Assembly: GCA_903813345.2 (NCBI GenBank)
Contig: CAIIXF020000004.1
Location: 25,917,985-25,981,984, forward strand
Direction of reading: 5' to 3'
Length of the DNA stretch: 64,000 nt
DNA from: Owenia fusiformis
Lineage: Eukaryota; Annelida; Polychaeta; Sabellida; Oweniidae
The position numbers and the translations under genes are program-made. Within the stretch, counting starts at the first letter, position 1. Each line of letters opens with the position of its first letter. The notes beneath the pieces were generated by a model that worked only from the letters and a program-made list of their open reading frames with translations, ran no database searches and was not told the origin of the DNA. This document shows positions 22,346-34,013 of the stretch, piece by piece.

Positions 22346-24574
22346 ACATTCAAGCCAACTCAAATGTACTCTACTCCTTAACTGTTTAACAAATGGCATT
22401 GGAATGCCAACCGTAATATTTCCAATGTATGATCCTTCTTACAAATTAGCATCAATTGCATCTACACCTTAGGATTTGGCTACAGTCTTCAAGGAAGCAA
22501 AACTTCAGCAGTGAAGTGTACTGTGCCCCATCTTGCATACTTTTGGTGGTCATATCTCATGAAAAAAGGATTCATGCATTGAAATACATTGAGATGAAGC
22601 TCTCAATTTCCCTTTCTTTGGGCTATGGTGAAGCGTATCAAGATTTGGACCATGTCCATGTATTACTACCAGAATGAAAAGTAATCCTTGTCTTCCTTGT
22701 TCAGCTCTATGAAGGATTGTAATTCTGATTTACAAGAGTCATCCGAGATCACATCAATCAGTTGCTTTATTTGATTTCCAGATCCAATGTTGACGTTAAT
22801 GTCATTCTGAATCTTTTTTGAATTTCCCATATATGGTCCTATTGGATTTAAATTGCCAAAAAATTGCTACTCTGCAAAAACTCTCATTAACTGAAACATC
22901 CCACTAATTCAAAATGTTGTCAAAGTGAGTATACGCCATTTGTCAAGAATTTCTGCCTCAACCCCAAGAGTAACACAGAAAGGTTAATGGGGACAGGGGG
23001 GGGGGATTTTTTAATATGACTAAACATTGTACAGGGAAGAAAACTCCATTAAAATGAAGATTTGTATGAATCATTGGTACTTTTGCTCTCACGTCATGCA
23101 ATTGTCAGGCTGCTTAGAATGAAATTAGCCTTGTCTTCCTAGTTCAGCTCTATGAAGAATTGTAATTCTGATTCAGATCCAGTGTTAAGGTTAATGTCAT
23201 TCTGAATCTTTTTTGAATTTATCATAGAGGGTTCTATTGAATACTTCAATTTTAGACCTAGTATATTAAGTATATTCAATGATTAGACCTGTTAGGTGGT
23301 TCAAACCTGTAGAAAACTAGTCAGAATATGTCATATATCAAACCTCCGAGCTATGAGACAGTAGTAGGTACCAATGTACTCTAAGCCTGGAATTAAGGGT
23401 GTTCTAATGGTCTACCTTAATACTGTCCGTTTAGGCCTTTATTTGTAATGGTTTTCAATGATTAAGCCTCTTAGATGATTGAAATCACCAGAAAGTCAGC
23501 TTGGAATATGTCATACATCAAACAACTAATCTATGAAATCATAGCTAGTTCAATTATGCTCATACCAGTAGAATGATACTAATAGTATACATGAATTTAA
23601 TCGATTGCAGACCTATGATTTAAGAATGAATTTTCAATGATAACACTTAAAAGATTGTTCAAACCACCAGAAAGCCAAGCCAGGATATATCATACATCAT
23701 TTGTCTAAGCTAGAAAACTAATATTGGTACAAATATGTTCATAAATAAGAAATTATAAGGGTCTTCCAAGGGTATACGTATAACTTATCAATTTTAGACA
23801 TCATATTTCATGAATTTTTAATAGTTGAACATGATAAAAAGCTTAAATCTTCCTAAAACTTTGCTAAAATAAGTTTTATATTTTAGATTTATTCCAAAAT
23901 GCTAAATATATGAACACAGAGGGATGAATGTTAAAGCAATAGAGGTCAGTTATAGTCACGCATAAAATCAGTCCCAGCTAAAATGTCATTTTTTCTTAAA
24001 TTCACTAATTTTTTTCGAGGCAATTATCAAATGAATTACTTTGATTCTTGCAGGATTAGTAGACCAGGTATTATGCCTTTTACATGGATTTTTTAAGCAT
24101 CCATCATTGTCTAATAAAAAAGTTATAAAACGAAAAGTAAAAAATGGGTCATAAATTTGCCCCCTGGGGTACATACTTTTTGCTTTTATTCAAATTTCTT
24201 AAAGGTAATCCATATCATTCATACTTCAAATGTTTAATTTATACAATGTCCATGTATTTCACTTACAAAAACCATAAAATCAAAGTTATTTTAGGTTGAA
24301 GAATTTTTTCCCCCTGATAGGGGTGAAATTTGGGGGTAGGGGGACTAACATGGTATTTTAAGGGTTAAATAATCATATTTCAGCTTGCCAACATGGTTTT
24401 TCGAATTCAGCATAAAAAGTTACATAAGAAACACTTGTCAGAACACTTTTAACACTAAACGCCTACCACATTTTACAGAGAGACCTTTTGCAGAAAAGCA
24501 CCCGGTCTATAGAGGGTTATAATGGTACTTGTTCACTGTTACCTTCTAGGTTAAATAAAATGATTAAAAAAATC

Positions 24575-25105
24575 AAGTTTCATAGCCTTGCCCAAGTCGG
24601 TCTCTTTTACTTATCTTGATTTCTATTATAACCGCCTTGTACCCAAGAGAAAGCCACATGCTTTACCGACCCAATGTTTTTGTTGGTAAAATTTGACCAA
24701 TCAACGACGGTCCTACATTGCCGGACTAGGTCTTCGTGCATATCCATCGCGAATTCAGTTTTGATTTCGAATCAACATTGAATTGCATGATTTCATTTAT
24801 ACGAGTATTAATGACTGCTTACATTCCAATGTACATTTTATAACATAATATATTGTAACTCTCAAGAAACACTCGATCAGAACAGATAACATTTTGATTG
24901 GTCAATCAGACTGAAGTCACAGGTCGTGTCCATGCGATCTTGTCAATCAATAATGTTTCGCGATATTCTTAGGTAGCGTAGGTATTATGGGAATCTTGGA
25001 ACCGCTGAATAATATCAGCGATGATGCATTGGATTGTACAAGGTGGTAATAATTCAAGATCAAATAAGTAACTAAATACCGACTTGGGCAAGGCTACACG
25101 TTTCA
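24575..25105. mobile_element. MITE with TAGCCTTGCCCAAGTCGGT ends
   Basis: The left end TAGCCTTGCCCAAGTCGGT and its exact complement at the right are followed inward by further similarity (TTACTTAT-TTGAT, ACCGCCTTGTAC against ACCACCTTGTAC). The total is about 510-530 bp with no coding frame. Similar GTTTCA strings occur near both outer ends. Confidence 0.7.
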
Positions 25106-26000
25106 GAGCCATTAACATTCCTTAAAAGTGACAATGAGCAGCCAACAGATAGACCATCCGTATAAATCTTGATGATTTTGTCAGCTCAGCTGAACGAGCC
25201 TACCTTGAAACAAATGACCCAAATTCAAGAATAATATTATCTATGGATTAAATTATTAAAAAAACACACATTTAAAATGATTCAATTAAAACTTAGCCAG
25301 TCTGTTCATTGAATCCATTAAGAACGTCTACTAATCCACATGATGCATCATAATCAAATTGCTTTTTTAAAGCGGATATTTCATACCATAACGCCAAAAA
25401 TTTTATAAAACGCATTGTATTTGTATTTTACTTCACACAGACATATTTGTGTTCGTGAAATAATTATAATATTACTTGAATTTTTTATTCCCCATAAGGT
25501 AAACCTATGGCAACTTATACATACCTTCTCACAGCTATGAGCGAGATGATAAAACTGGTCGAATGAACTCGTTTGAGTTATCTATTCTCCGTAAAAATAT
25601 CAGAGAATGTGTGTTTATAGCGTAGCTTTGGTTTTGTAAATCAATGAAGTATGATATACACGGATGAGTAAATATAGATTATTTAAACAGAAGTGCAAAA
25701 TTCTTCCATTGAAAAGTATAGAGGCGAGTAGTCACGAAACATTACATGTGCCTGACTGCATCCACATAGATCGACTAGCCACAGTGTGCAATATAGTTTC
25801 ATAAGCTCTCCGCCCTCAAAAGCCATGTTTTTGTTTTTGTATAAATGTTGTTATTAACCAGCCCTTTCACTGAAAATGTCAATGCGCGGGATCGCAAGGT
25901 AAATCCAATATTTTGTGTTTTCTAGAGCTTCAAAATGATATTATTTCAATAAGTGGATATTCATTAACATTTTTCGATCAGGTATGTGGTTCGCTGTTAA
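25106..26000. other. Non-coding stretch, only the shared 34-mer noted
   Basis: AT-rich sequence without a gene. 25753-25786 is the inverted partner of 15275-15308. Confidence 0.5.
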
Positions 26001-27569
26001 GCTACGTTCACATCAGCGGCGAATGCCACGCTTTAAATCGGCGAGCAAAGCGCCGTCATTTTTGTCATTTTTGTTCATACCAACGGCGCTTTGATGGCGC
26101 TTTAAAGCGGCTTGTAAAGCGGCACCAAAGCGTCGTAACAAAGCTTGATTAAAGCGTCGGGGTCGTAATAGGTCGTAGAAAAGCTCGGAGTAAAGCGGGA
26201 TATTCGGCAAGAGCGCCAACAAATTTTAAACTGTTCAAAAGTTTTGGGCGCTCTGTTACGAATTGATTAAAGCGCCGAGAGCGTATCAAAGCTTAACAAA
26301 CCATAACAAAGCTCAGAAAAGCTTGATCCAAAGCGTAGGAAAGCTTAACAAAGCTCTGACAGGTTCCTCACGCTTTGATCCCGCTTTGACCAGGCTTTGT
26401 TACGCTTGAAATCACGCTTTGATAAGCATTATTACGCTTTGAGGCGATACTGACGCTTTAAATCAGGCGCTGATACGATTGCCAAGCTCTGTTGTGCATT
26501 GTTACGTTCTGTTAAGCTCTGTCAAGCATTGGGAAATGTCGAGATCGACGATTTCATGCCGCTTTTGATCCAATGACTATATAAAGATGCAGTAGATCCA
26601 TTGCATCTTTGACTCGAGAACACGATGGCAGAACAACAAGATCCAGAAATTCCAGATGGACCAGAGCATGACCTATCTGAAGAAGACATGATGTTTGTCG
26701 CACGGCGTGATATAGCGTATGGAAACTTGTCAAGCGTAACAAAGCCTAGCAAAACGTTTCAATCCTTGATTAAAGCGTCTCAATACGTTGGAAAGCTTGA
26801 GAGTCCTTCATGAAAGTGTAACAAAGATTGACAGATATTGATGAAAGCGTCTGACCTCGTGTCAGATCTCCATGCCAGATCGTAGCAAATCTTGAGACAT
26901 CTTAACGAAGCGTGTCAAGTGGTAATAGACCGTGAAGAGACTGGGGTCCCCGCTTTGAACCAAGCTCTGTTAAGCTTTTCTACGCTTTGGGTCAAGCTTT
27001 GTTGAGCTTTGTTACTGTTTGTTAAGCTTTGATACGCTCTCGGCGCTTTAATCAATTCGTAACAGAGCGCCCAAAATTGTTAAACAGTTTAAAATTTTTT
27101 GGAGCTCTTGCCGATTATCCCACTTTACTCCGAGCTTTTCCACGACCTATTTCGACCCCGACGCTTTAATCAAGCTTTGTTACGCTTTGGTGCCGCTTTA
27201 CAAGTCGCTTTAAAGCGCCATCAAAGCGTCGTTGGTGCGAACGTAGCTTGAACAGTTTAAATTGTTAGTGCTCTTGCCGAATATCCCGCTTAACTCCGAG
27301 CTTTTCTACTACTTATTACGACCCCGACGCTTTAATCAAACTTTGTTACGCTTTGGTGCCGCTTTACAAGCCGCTTTAAAGGCGCCATCAAAGCTTCGTT
27401 GGTGCGAACGTAGCTTGAACATTTTAAATTGTTAGTGCTCTTGCCGAATATCCCGCTTAACTCCGAGCTTTTCTACTACTTATTACGACCCCGACACTTT
27501 AATCAAACTTTGTTACGCTTTACAAGCCGCTTTAAAGCGCCATCAAAGCGGCGTTGTTGTGAACGTAGC
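26001..27569. mobile_element. Foldback element built of AAAGC-rich arms
   Basis: It runs from GCTACGTTCACA to TGTGAACGTAGC. The left arm (26001 to about 26350) is inverted against the right. The right arm carries three tandem versions (about 27100-27250, 27250-27420 and 27420-27569) of a module of 170-190 bp that includes CGACCCCGACGCTTTAATCA and GCCGCTTTACAAG. Dozens of AAAGCTT, AAAGCG and GCTTTGTTA motifs fill both arms and switch orientation near the centre. A short non-repetitive core lies at about 26525-26720. Confidence 0.8.
26540..26815 (+). CDS. Possible captured promoter and first exon in the foldback core
   Basis: In the core a TATA-like GACTATATAAAGATGCAG (about 26574-26591) lies about 35 bases upstream of an ATG at 26625. 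The 62-codon frame that follows opens with an acidic segment (MAEQQDPEIPDGPEHDLSEE) unlike the arm repeats, then drifts into AAAGC-motif translation after about residue 38. It could be a captured gene start or the start of the element's own protein. No family is recognised. Confidence 0.3.
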
Positions 27570-27574
27570 TTTAC

Positions 27575-27735
27575 GGATCTCTATGTGCGGGTCGAGAAAG
27601 CATTTGTCGAGGAAATGGTGGTGCGCGACTAAAATGTTCACGTTCGCAATGTAAGAATCGTGGTTCGAGTGCAGGTGACGTAGTTCGCAATGTCAGAACT
27701 GATGTTCGCGTTATTTGAAGTCTAGGAGGCCTGGA
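27575..27735 (-). repeat. Dispersed repeat, inverted partner of 10036-10190
   Basis: It ends AAGTCTAGGAGGCCT. The match to 10036-10190 breaks off where the foldback element begins, which suggests the foldback inserted into an older copy of this repeat. Confidence 0.6.
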
Positions 27736-27956
27736 TATACCATTTGGTAAAATTTGCAACATTTACAACTGCTTATAAGTATAAATCCCTTCAAAACATG
27801 GAATACTTCAAACGAACGAGTATTAATTTATGTAAAATGCTTGGAATGTATTGATCAAGTTACACCTTTTCGTATTGATTTAATAACCAAACTAGTCTAA
27901 CAATGATTTTAGCCTTTGTGCTCTTCTGGGAATATTTACGAAGAAAATATACTTAC

Positions 27957-28241
27957 GACCCAAACATGTAACTTCAATCGTTGGGTCAGCCGACCATGAA
28001 TTGACTGTATCTACAGGGCTCATTGCAATACTCTCGACGCTTGAGTAAACTGTGGTATCCCCAACATTGTCACCAATAAACCACTTTTTGGAGTTTGCAA
28101 CATAATACATGTATATGTTGCCAGTGTCTTTTTTATAACTCGGTCTCTCATCATTTAGAGCTGGTGGTGGTGGGTCTCTTGACCAAGTCCCTGCGTAAAA
28201 TGCATCAGTTGATGTGACTTGTAGTGACTCGCATTCGGTAC
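27957..28241 (-). CDS. Host gene exon: extracellular repeat module 5
   Basis: The acceptor TTTTCTAG precedes 28241 and the donor GTAAGT follows 27957. The length is 285 nt, phase 1 at both ends. It encodes one repeat module: Cys near the start, DAFYAGTW in place of the usual GxY, NDERPSY, YMYY, then KKWFIGDNVGD and a closing EVTC. It is the most diverged of the five modules. If the donor is used, a further exon must exist at lower coordinates. If not, the frame runs 22 codons into a stop at 27892. No signal peptide or membrane segment is encoded here. Confidence 0.75.
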
Positions 28242-28479
28242 CTAGAAAAGAGAATGATGCCTGTTGAATGTACACTCTACTATACCTTGCATTTGGTGTT
28301 CATGAGCAACCCATTTGACTTATTAGTAATTATTATATATTTGTTTTTATTTGTCTGTTCCTTATTAATGGTTTATCGGTTGAAAGTTAGATGTTAATAA
28401 GGTACTTTCAAAAATATACCAAACAATACAATCGGACAAACAAAGTATCTTATGCATTTCTAGGTGTTAGGTATAGTAG

Positions 28480-28845
28480 TGTGATGTACGTAACATTGAA
28501 TAAAAACTATACGAACTATTATTGTTAAAAAAATTAGTCAATGGTGGATTAATAATACTGACTATTGTTGTTCAAACACTTGCCATGACTGACGAAATTA
28601 TTAAACGAACCATTGATGTTAAAACACAAAACATGGCTAACGGATTACTTAAACTAAATATTTTTGTTAAACACTTGCCATGGCACACGGAATAAAAAGA
28701 AACTATTTTTGTTAAAATACTTGCCATGAATGACGGAACACTAAAACAAATTATTTTTGTACATGTTGAAACGTTTGCAATGATGACGGAATATTAATAC
28801 GAACAAATATTATTGCTGTAAAAATATTAGCTATTGCTAATGCCT
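28480..28845 (+). repeat. Degenerate tandem repeat, period about 60-65 bp
   Basis: The units share GACGGAATATTAAAACGAAC, TATTTTTGTTAAAACACTTG and CCATG. About six units are seen, with a further partial unit at 29288-29330 (ACACTTGCCATAGCTAATGA). The block 28850-29287 therefore looks like an insertion into the array. Confidence 0.65.
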
Positions 28846-28874
28846 TGGTGGTCACATATGCTCCGATCCATCGA

Positions 28875-28925
28875 CCGGCGCCCGGCCGATTGAGTGTTTT
28901 GTTCAATATTGTATTCAATTTGCGT
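28875..28925. repeat. Fragment shared with the large element interior
   Basis: CGGCGCCCGGCCGATTGAGT followed by a TGTTCA and GTATTCAATTT context matches 2633-2682 in copy 1 and the corresponding place in copy 2 (about 58395-58445). Confidence 0.65.
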
Positions 28926-29035
28926 TTGCTTGTGCAGTGCTTAAATAAGCCTCATCATGAAAAATATAAATGGACACCACGGTATGAATTGCATGGTCGC
29001 ATGTTTTAACAAAACCGACTCATCCAAGCGCACAA

Positions 29036-29215
29036 AGACATCAAAGTTTGTTGCAATGGCACTCCTATGGATCACCAGCCAGCGATTGACCTGAACGAGT
29101 CTCCTGACAAAGTTGACGCAGCAGTGCGCTTGGATGAGCTGTTATTGTTGAAAACATGTGAGAATGTAATTTGCATCGACGAGCTTCTTGTTCTTTTTCG
29201 TGATACATGCTGGCA
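29036..29215 (+). repeat. Old dispersed repeat, first copy
   Basis: It shares with 30765-30950 the ordered strings TTGTTGAAAAC, CTTCTTGTT, TTTTTCGTGATAC (TTTTTAGTGATAC) and GTTGCAAT (ATTGCAAT). Identity is perhaps 65 percent. The overlapping ORFs on both strands (29065-29364) are not supported by conservation. Confidence 0.5.
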
Positions 29216-29580
29216 AGGCTCATTAAGTGCTGCGCGAGTGAATTACACACGCGTGCATACGAAAATGCGGTCTGAGCATTTTTGTTGATCGACACACTTG
29301 CCATAGCTAATGAAATTCTAATACGGGCTTTAACCCTAACCATCAGACTATCCTTCAGATTCATGGAATACTGACTGATTATGAGGAAGTTTTGAGTTAT
29401 TCGTATCCTATATTGTTATACAAAGAATTCCACGTGTTGCTATGCTATAAATCAAATATTATTTATTATTCCATGATGGTGAAATTCCCTGCAATCTGAT
29501 TGGTCCATGTGACTTAAATATATCCTGTATTTACACGCACTTTCCACTTAGCATTGAATACAGAGTAAAAATGACGTCAG

Positions 29581-29609
29581 CGTTGGGATACGGTCCAGTA
29601 TCCCAACGC
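29581..29609. repeat. Perfect 11-bp hairpin
   Basis: CGTTGGGATAC, a 6-base loop, then GTATCCCAACG. It lies in otherwise unremarkable intron sequence. Confidence 0.85.
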
Positions 29610-30086
29610 CCCAGATTTCCATCCAGGATATGACCATTACTAAAAAATCAATGGCGATCTATTTACACCAACGCATGCTAATATTTGCATTTTGCTAGAA
29701 ATATCCGATTTGAATATCAGGAAATGATACGGTGATCACCACAATTTATTATTTTAGGATAAAAAACACTCATCTGTAATTATAAAAATATCAGTATGAA
29801 GCATGCACATTGTTTTCATGAACTAGTAAAAATCCAATATTGCAGACGAAAGTCGAAAAAACGTTTCGTTACACTGTTCCAGCTGATGAAATTGAAGAAA
29901 AATGTTGAAGAAAATCAAACGTATCATATAATACAATAAAAGCAAAACAACAAGGCCGAAAAGATTTTGAAGGAATATCGATGTAAAATATTTTTGAGGT
30001 GAGAAGGTTGATCTGTTTCTCCGGTCCCAAGCCAAGGAAATGAACTTGATTTAGGAGTTTTATCTGAGTTATCATGGAATAAAAAC

Positions 30087-30232
30087 GTTATTCAATGATT
30101 TCTTGTGAAATACAGAAAATATTCTTCCCTTGAACGTCTGTATTTCACTCTGCTAGCGCATCGTGAAATACGACCTTCTCGGGAAGATTATTTTCTGTAT
30201 TTCACTCGAATCATTGAATAACTTATAGTATT
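30087..30232. mobile_element. Palindromic MITE 3
   Basis: GTTATTCAATGATTTCTTGT and its near-complement CGAATCATTGAATAAC form the ends. GTGAAATACAGAAAAT and ATTTTCTGTATTTCAC continue the stem inward to GGGAAG-type arms. It is about 146 bp with no coding capacity. Confidence 0.8.
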
Positions 30233-30302
30233 TCATACCTACTGATGTTCTAGGTACATAACGAGCGGGAATATATACTGTATCTAGCCAAGGCCCGGGG
30301 CG

Positions 30303-30475
30303 GGATGGATACACGCTGTATCCATCCTGGTCCCGCTCCTGAAATTTTTTTCACATTTTTTTCCCTTTTGAATTTTTTTCAAAATTTTTTTTACACATTC
30401 TTTTTCCAAATTTTTTTTCACATTTTTTCAAAAAATGTTTTTCACATTTTTTTCAAATTTTGTTTTTCAAAATAT
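30303..30475. repeat. Hairpin plus T-rich simple repeat
   Basis: A 25-bp palindrome (GGATGGATACA, CGC, TGTATCCATCC) is followed by about 130 bases of repeated TTTTTTTCACA and TTTTTCAAA words on the plus strand. This low-complexity block explains the Phe-rich ORF at 30305-30547. Confidence 0.8.
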
Positions 30476-30479
30476 GAGT

Positions 30480-31845
30480 TATATGAGTTTGAAAATCTCA
30501 GAAACTTAAAAAAACACTTTATAACACCAAGAAAATGCGTATCTTAAGTATATTTTTGAATTTTGGAACTTTATAAGGTATATGACGTACCTAGAATATC
30601 AGAAGGTATATCCCTGCGGTCCCTCGGGATATACACATGTTTCCCTTGGGATAAAACCGGTATCCAAAACCTCCCAGTACATAACCCTTATTTATAAACA
30701 TTTATACACTAACTAGTTAAATATCCTGAGATTGAGGCTGCGTTTTGAACTACCCGCGAAAAACATCACAGTTTATTGCAATCGAACCCTGTGGTGCATC
30801 AGCGACAAGCCGGGTGGTTGACACACACGGTGGGTCGAAAAGATTGACACATCATACTCAGCGGGGATGAATTGTTTTTGTTGAAAACGGGTGGCCATTT
30901 TATTTGTACATCAGGTGCTTCTTGTTATTTTTAGTGATACCTAGGCGAAATCGGATAGTTCAAAAACGCGCCTTTAGCTTGTATTCGCGAATGCAACCAA
31001 TGCCCATCGGCTACCGGATTAACCTACTATTTCAAACTCGATAAAACACCTACGAGAAAAGATTTCAACAATGAAAACGATATGATAATTTTAATTCAAT
31101 AATTTAATGATTTTTTTATGAATAATTTGACTTCTAATACAAGCCACGATTCTTTATCACAACCGAACATGGTCGAAGATGTTTCAAAGAATTTGATTAA
31201 GTCTCGAGGCATCTTCAGGATATCACATATTTGGTTGCAGGGCATCGGTGCTCTTTGCCATGATATTGCCTACATGTTTAGAAGAACATGCAACTAGGCA
31301 ACGTTAGCTCTATTTTATATTTTAACTTTTATCGTTTGGAAAGCTAAATTTATAAGATCGGGTATAATATGCACACTAATAGGCATAATCAATAACAGTT
31401 ATAGTCCATATGTCATTTTCTGAACGTAAGAATTTGAAAAACACGATGGTTTATTATGAAATCAACACCAAAAGGGCTTTCTGGAGCGATTTAGTAGGGT
31501 TGCCCAAAAATTTACTTTGGGGAAAATGGAGCACGTAGGGTATCGCAGACAATTTCAAATGATTCTAACTTGAATTATGAATATTTTCTGATTATGAACA
31601 GGGATGTATCTTTTAGATCCATTCACTATCTTCAAGAAAAGTATATATAATGATAATTTAGTTAATTTAGTTAATCAGACCTAAGTGATATTGAAGGGGC
31701 AATGGACCAATCAACATACTTTTTCAAAAATGTTGACCTAATTTTAAACAAAAAAACAACCTTTTATTATAGTGTTGAATGCATAATTAGAATGTGATTT
31801 GAGAGATGTTTGATTTCCTAAAAGGAAAAGTTGATTGCTCCAGGG
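30480..31845. other. Intron sequence, little recognised
   Basis: It contains the second copy of the old dispersed repeat (30765-30950). Otherwise no gene or structured element was seen. Confidence 0.5.
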
Positions 31846-31849
31846 ACTT

Positions 31850-32215
31850 TAAAGATACGAAATTTGGATGACCAAAATGAACTGAAACCAATGGATAGCA
31901 TGAGCTTTTTCAATGGGGAAATAACATGGGGAACCGTTATCTTAAAGCAATTAAGTTTTTCATTCAAGAACTATTTGATACATCAAAATGAAGAATAGTA
32001 ATGCATTAAACATTGTAAAAATGATTGCATTTTTTGGAGAAAATGGGGTCAACATCTTAGAAAAGTGTATTGATGGGTTGATTACTGTTAAATATCTCCG
32101 AGTTTGTTTGACTTTATTATTACTGTATATAATTTTCTTTGAAATAATGAATTGACCTAAAAGATAAACCTGCCTTCATTGTCAGAAATTAGTCATAATC
32201 CAAGATATAACATTC
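31850..32215 (+). repeat. Dispersed repeat, copy 1 (partner at 39868-40262)
   Basis: The two copies share, in the same order, GACTTTAAAGATAC, AGAACTATTTGATACATCAA, AATAGTAATGCATTAAACAT, AAATATCTCCGAGTTTGTTT and ATTGTCAGAAA. Each copy has a private insertion, about 60 bp near 31895 here and about 90 bp near 40047 in the other. Confidence 0.8.
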
Positions 32216-32934
32216 TGAAATTGTTTGCAATAACCTACGTACTCCTTTATATATTTGCAAATGAAGGTGGTCATTATCGAATTAGTGATTATCTTCAATA
32301 TATTTTGAAAACTAAGCACAGAAACATCACAATATTGGTGTATAAACCAGGTTTTCAGGGTCAGGGAATAAAATGAATTCATAAAAATCAAGATTAGAAC
32401 AATAATTTTATTGTTAATGTAAAATGAGGACAGCCATTATCGAAATAGTGATTACCTTCAATATTTTGTAGACTTAATACAATAGCATCACAATATTGGT
32501 GTCTAAACCCAGGTTTGCATGGTCGGGGAATAAGATGAAATTATTAAAATCAAGATTTCAACAATAATTTTGTTGTTTATGCAAAATGAGGGCAGCCATT
32601 TTCGAAATAATGTTTATCTCCAATATTTGTAGACTTAGTACAATAGCATCACAACATTGGTGTCTAAACCTAGGTTTTCAGGGTAAAATAATAAGATGAA
32701 TTTATAAAGAAAAAATAGTAATACAAAAATGATTGTGATTATGCAAATTAGGACAGCCATTATCAAGTCATTGATTATCTTCGATATTTGGAGACTCTTT
32801 CTGGGTCAAAGATAAGATGAAATGATAAAAAATATCAAAACAATAATGATTGTGATCATACAAATAAGGGCAGTCATTATATGAAAGTGTTGATCATCTT
32901 CAATATTTCGGAGATTAGTCAATAAAGTAACATA

Positions 32935-34013
32935 CGAGGGGTGATCCAAAAGTCTTGGACGCCCTGCTCTATTTTTGTTGGTTTTTGATAAAATTACTTT
33001 AAACTTTCCAATAATAAAGACAAACAACCTAACTACTATGTGTATTAATTTCATGGAGAAATGATATATTTTGTATAGTTTTCTAGATAGTTTTTGATAC
33101 AGGGACCCTGCCACCCGGAACGGTATTCGCACATGGCAACTTTCAGCCTTAAATGTTACCACCATTTCACTTGTTTCGCAAGTCTTGACCACTATATTTC
33201 TTTGAATTTTGAATTTTAAACCATGTTAGTTTACTTCCTTTGTTACTAGGCAACCAATTAATTGTGTTTTAATTATAATGTCACATATGACAATGGCCGC
33301 ACATGTCAAATTCTAAGAAAATGCCATCAGACAAGCAACCCTCATTCTCGTATCATTTTTGCTGCAAGATGGCTGCTGAAAGAAATCAAAGTGGAACAAC
33401 GAATACTACAAGATATTGTCACTATTATTGACCTTGAGCAGCTACCATATGCACGATACAGTCTATCTATGGCTCCATGTAATTTTTTTCCTTTTCTCCA
33501 AGTTGAAAGGATGGTTGAAAGAAAATGTTTTTTACTCATCGAATGAGGTTTAGAGTAGCACTCCAGCAGCATTTGTATCACAGAAGCAATGACGGTTTCA
33601 TAAATGTCTTCCATTCATTGGTAAAGTGGTATGAAAAATGTGTTCAAATTCGTGGAAAATATGTTGAAAAGTATGTCTTAATATGTGAAGATGATGATTT
33701 CAGATGACACTCAGATTGAAAATCGAAAATTCTCTCATATCGTGGCTGAAGTTAGGTTGTGCACCTGCACCTAAAGTATTTGCCATAGTATAACAGTTGT
33801 GACGTGATTTGCTATATTCATATACCGTTCCGGGTGGCAGTGACCCGGTATTAAAAGATATGTAGAAAAGTAGCTAAAATATATTATTTTCTGTTGAAAC
33901 TTATACATAAAATTGTTAAGATGTTGATCTTTATTATCTGAAAGTTTCATGTAGTTATTTTTAAAAATAGCAAAGTTAGAGCGGGGCGTCCAAGACTTTT
34001 GGATCACCCCTCG
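32935..34013 (+). mobile_element. Mariner-type element, copy 1
   Basis: It is flanked by TA on both sides and has ends CGAGGGGTGATCCAAAAGTC with TTGGACGCCC, inverted at the right. The inverted similarity extends over 200 bp and includes CGTTCCGGGTGGCAG on both sides. It is 1079 bp, shorter than a full mariner. A near copy in opposite orientation is at 40602-41694. Confidence 0.85.
33330..33707 (+). pseudogene. Mariner transposase remnant (C-terminal part)
   Basis: Plus-strand frames, broken by a frameshift near 33525, give SLSMAPCNFFPFLQVERMVE (the region of the third catalytic Asp, normally APxDFFLFP; here Asn replaces Asp), then FRVALQQHLYHRSNDGFINV, FHSLVKWYEKCVQIRGKYVE. This is the usual C-terminal order of mariner transposases. 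The N-terminal helix-turn-helix and the first two catalytic Asp regions are lost by deletion, so it is inactive. Confidence 0.8.

Larger units (their letters stand above)
18884..24475. mobile_element. 5.6-kb palindromic element with nested insertions
   Basis: The ends read AATGTGGTAGGCGTTTAGTG and its complement. The arms match inward over more than 1.5 kb once insertions are removed: 18884-19280, 20071-20546 and 21093-21655 on the left against 24475 back to about 22510 on the right. Shared strings include CCATGTTGGCAAGCTGAAAT, AGACAATGATGGATGCT and ATAGAACCCTCTATGA. The right arm holds an extra duplication (22680-22860 resembles 23120-23290). It is a foldback-type element of unknown family with a central region of about 850 bp. 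Confidence 0.8.

Noticed and set aside
29065-29364. 99-codon minus-strand ORF and its plus-strand partner
   Set aside because: Both overlap an old dispersed repeat with a second copy at 30765-30950 in which neither frame is kept.
33262-33546. Independent 94-codon gene
   Set aside because: Its C-terminal half is the mariner transposase remnant and its start lies in the element's non-coding part.
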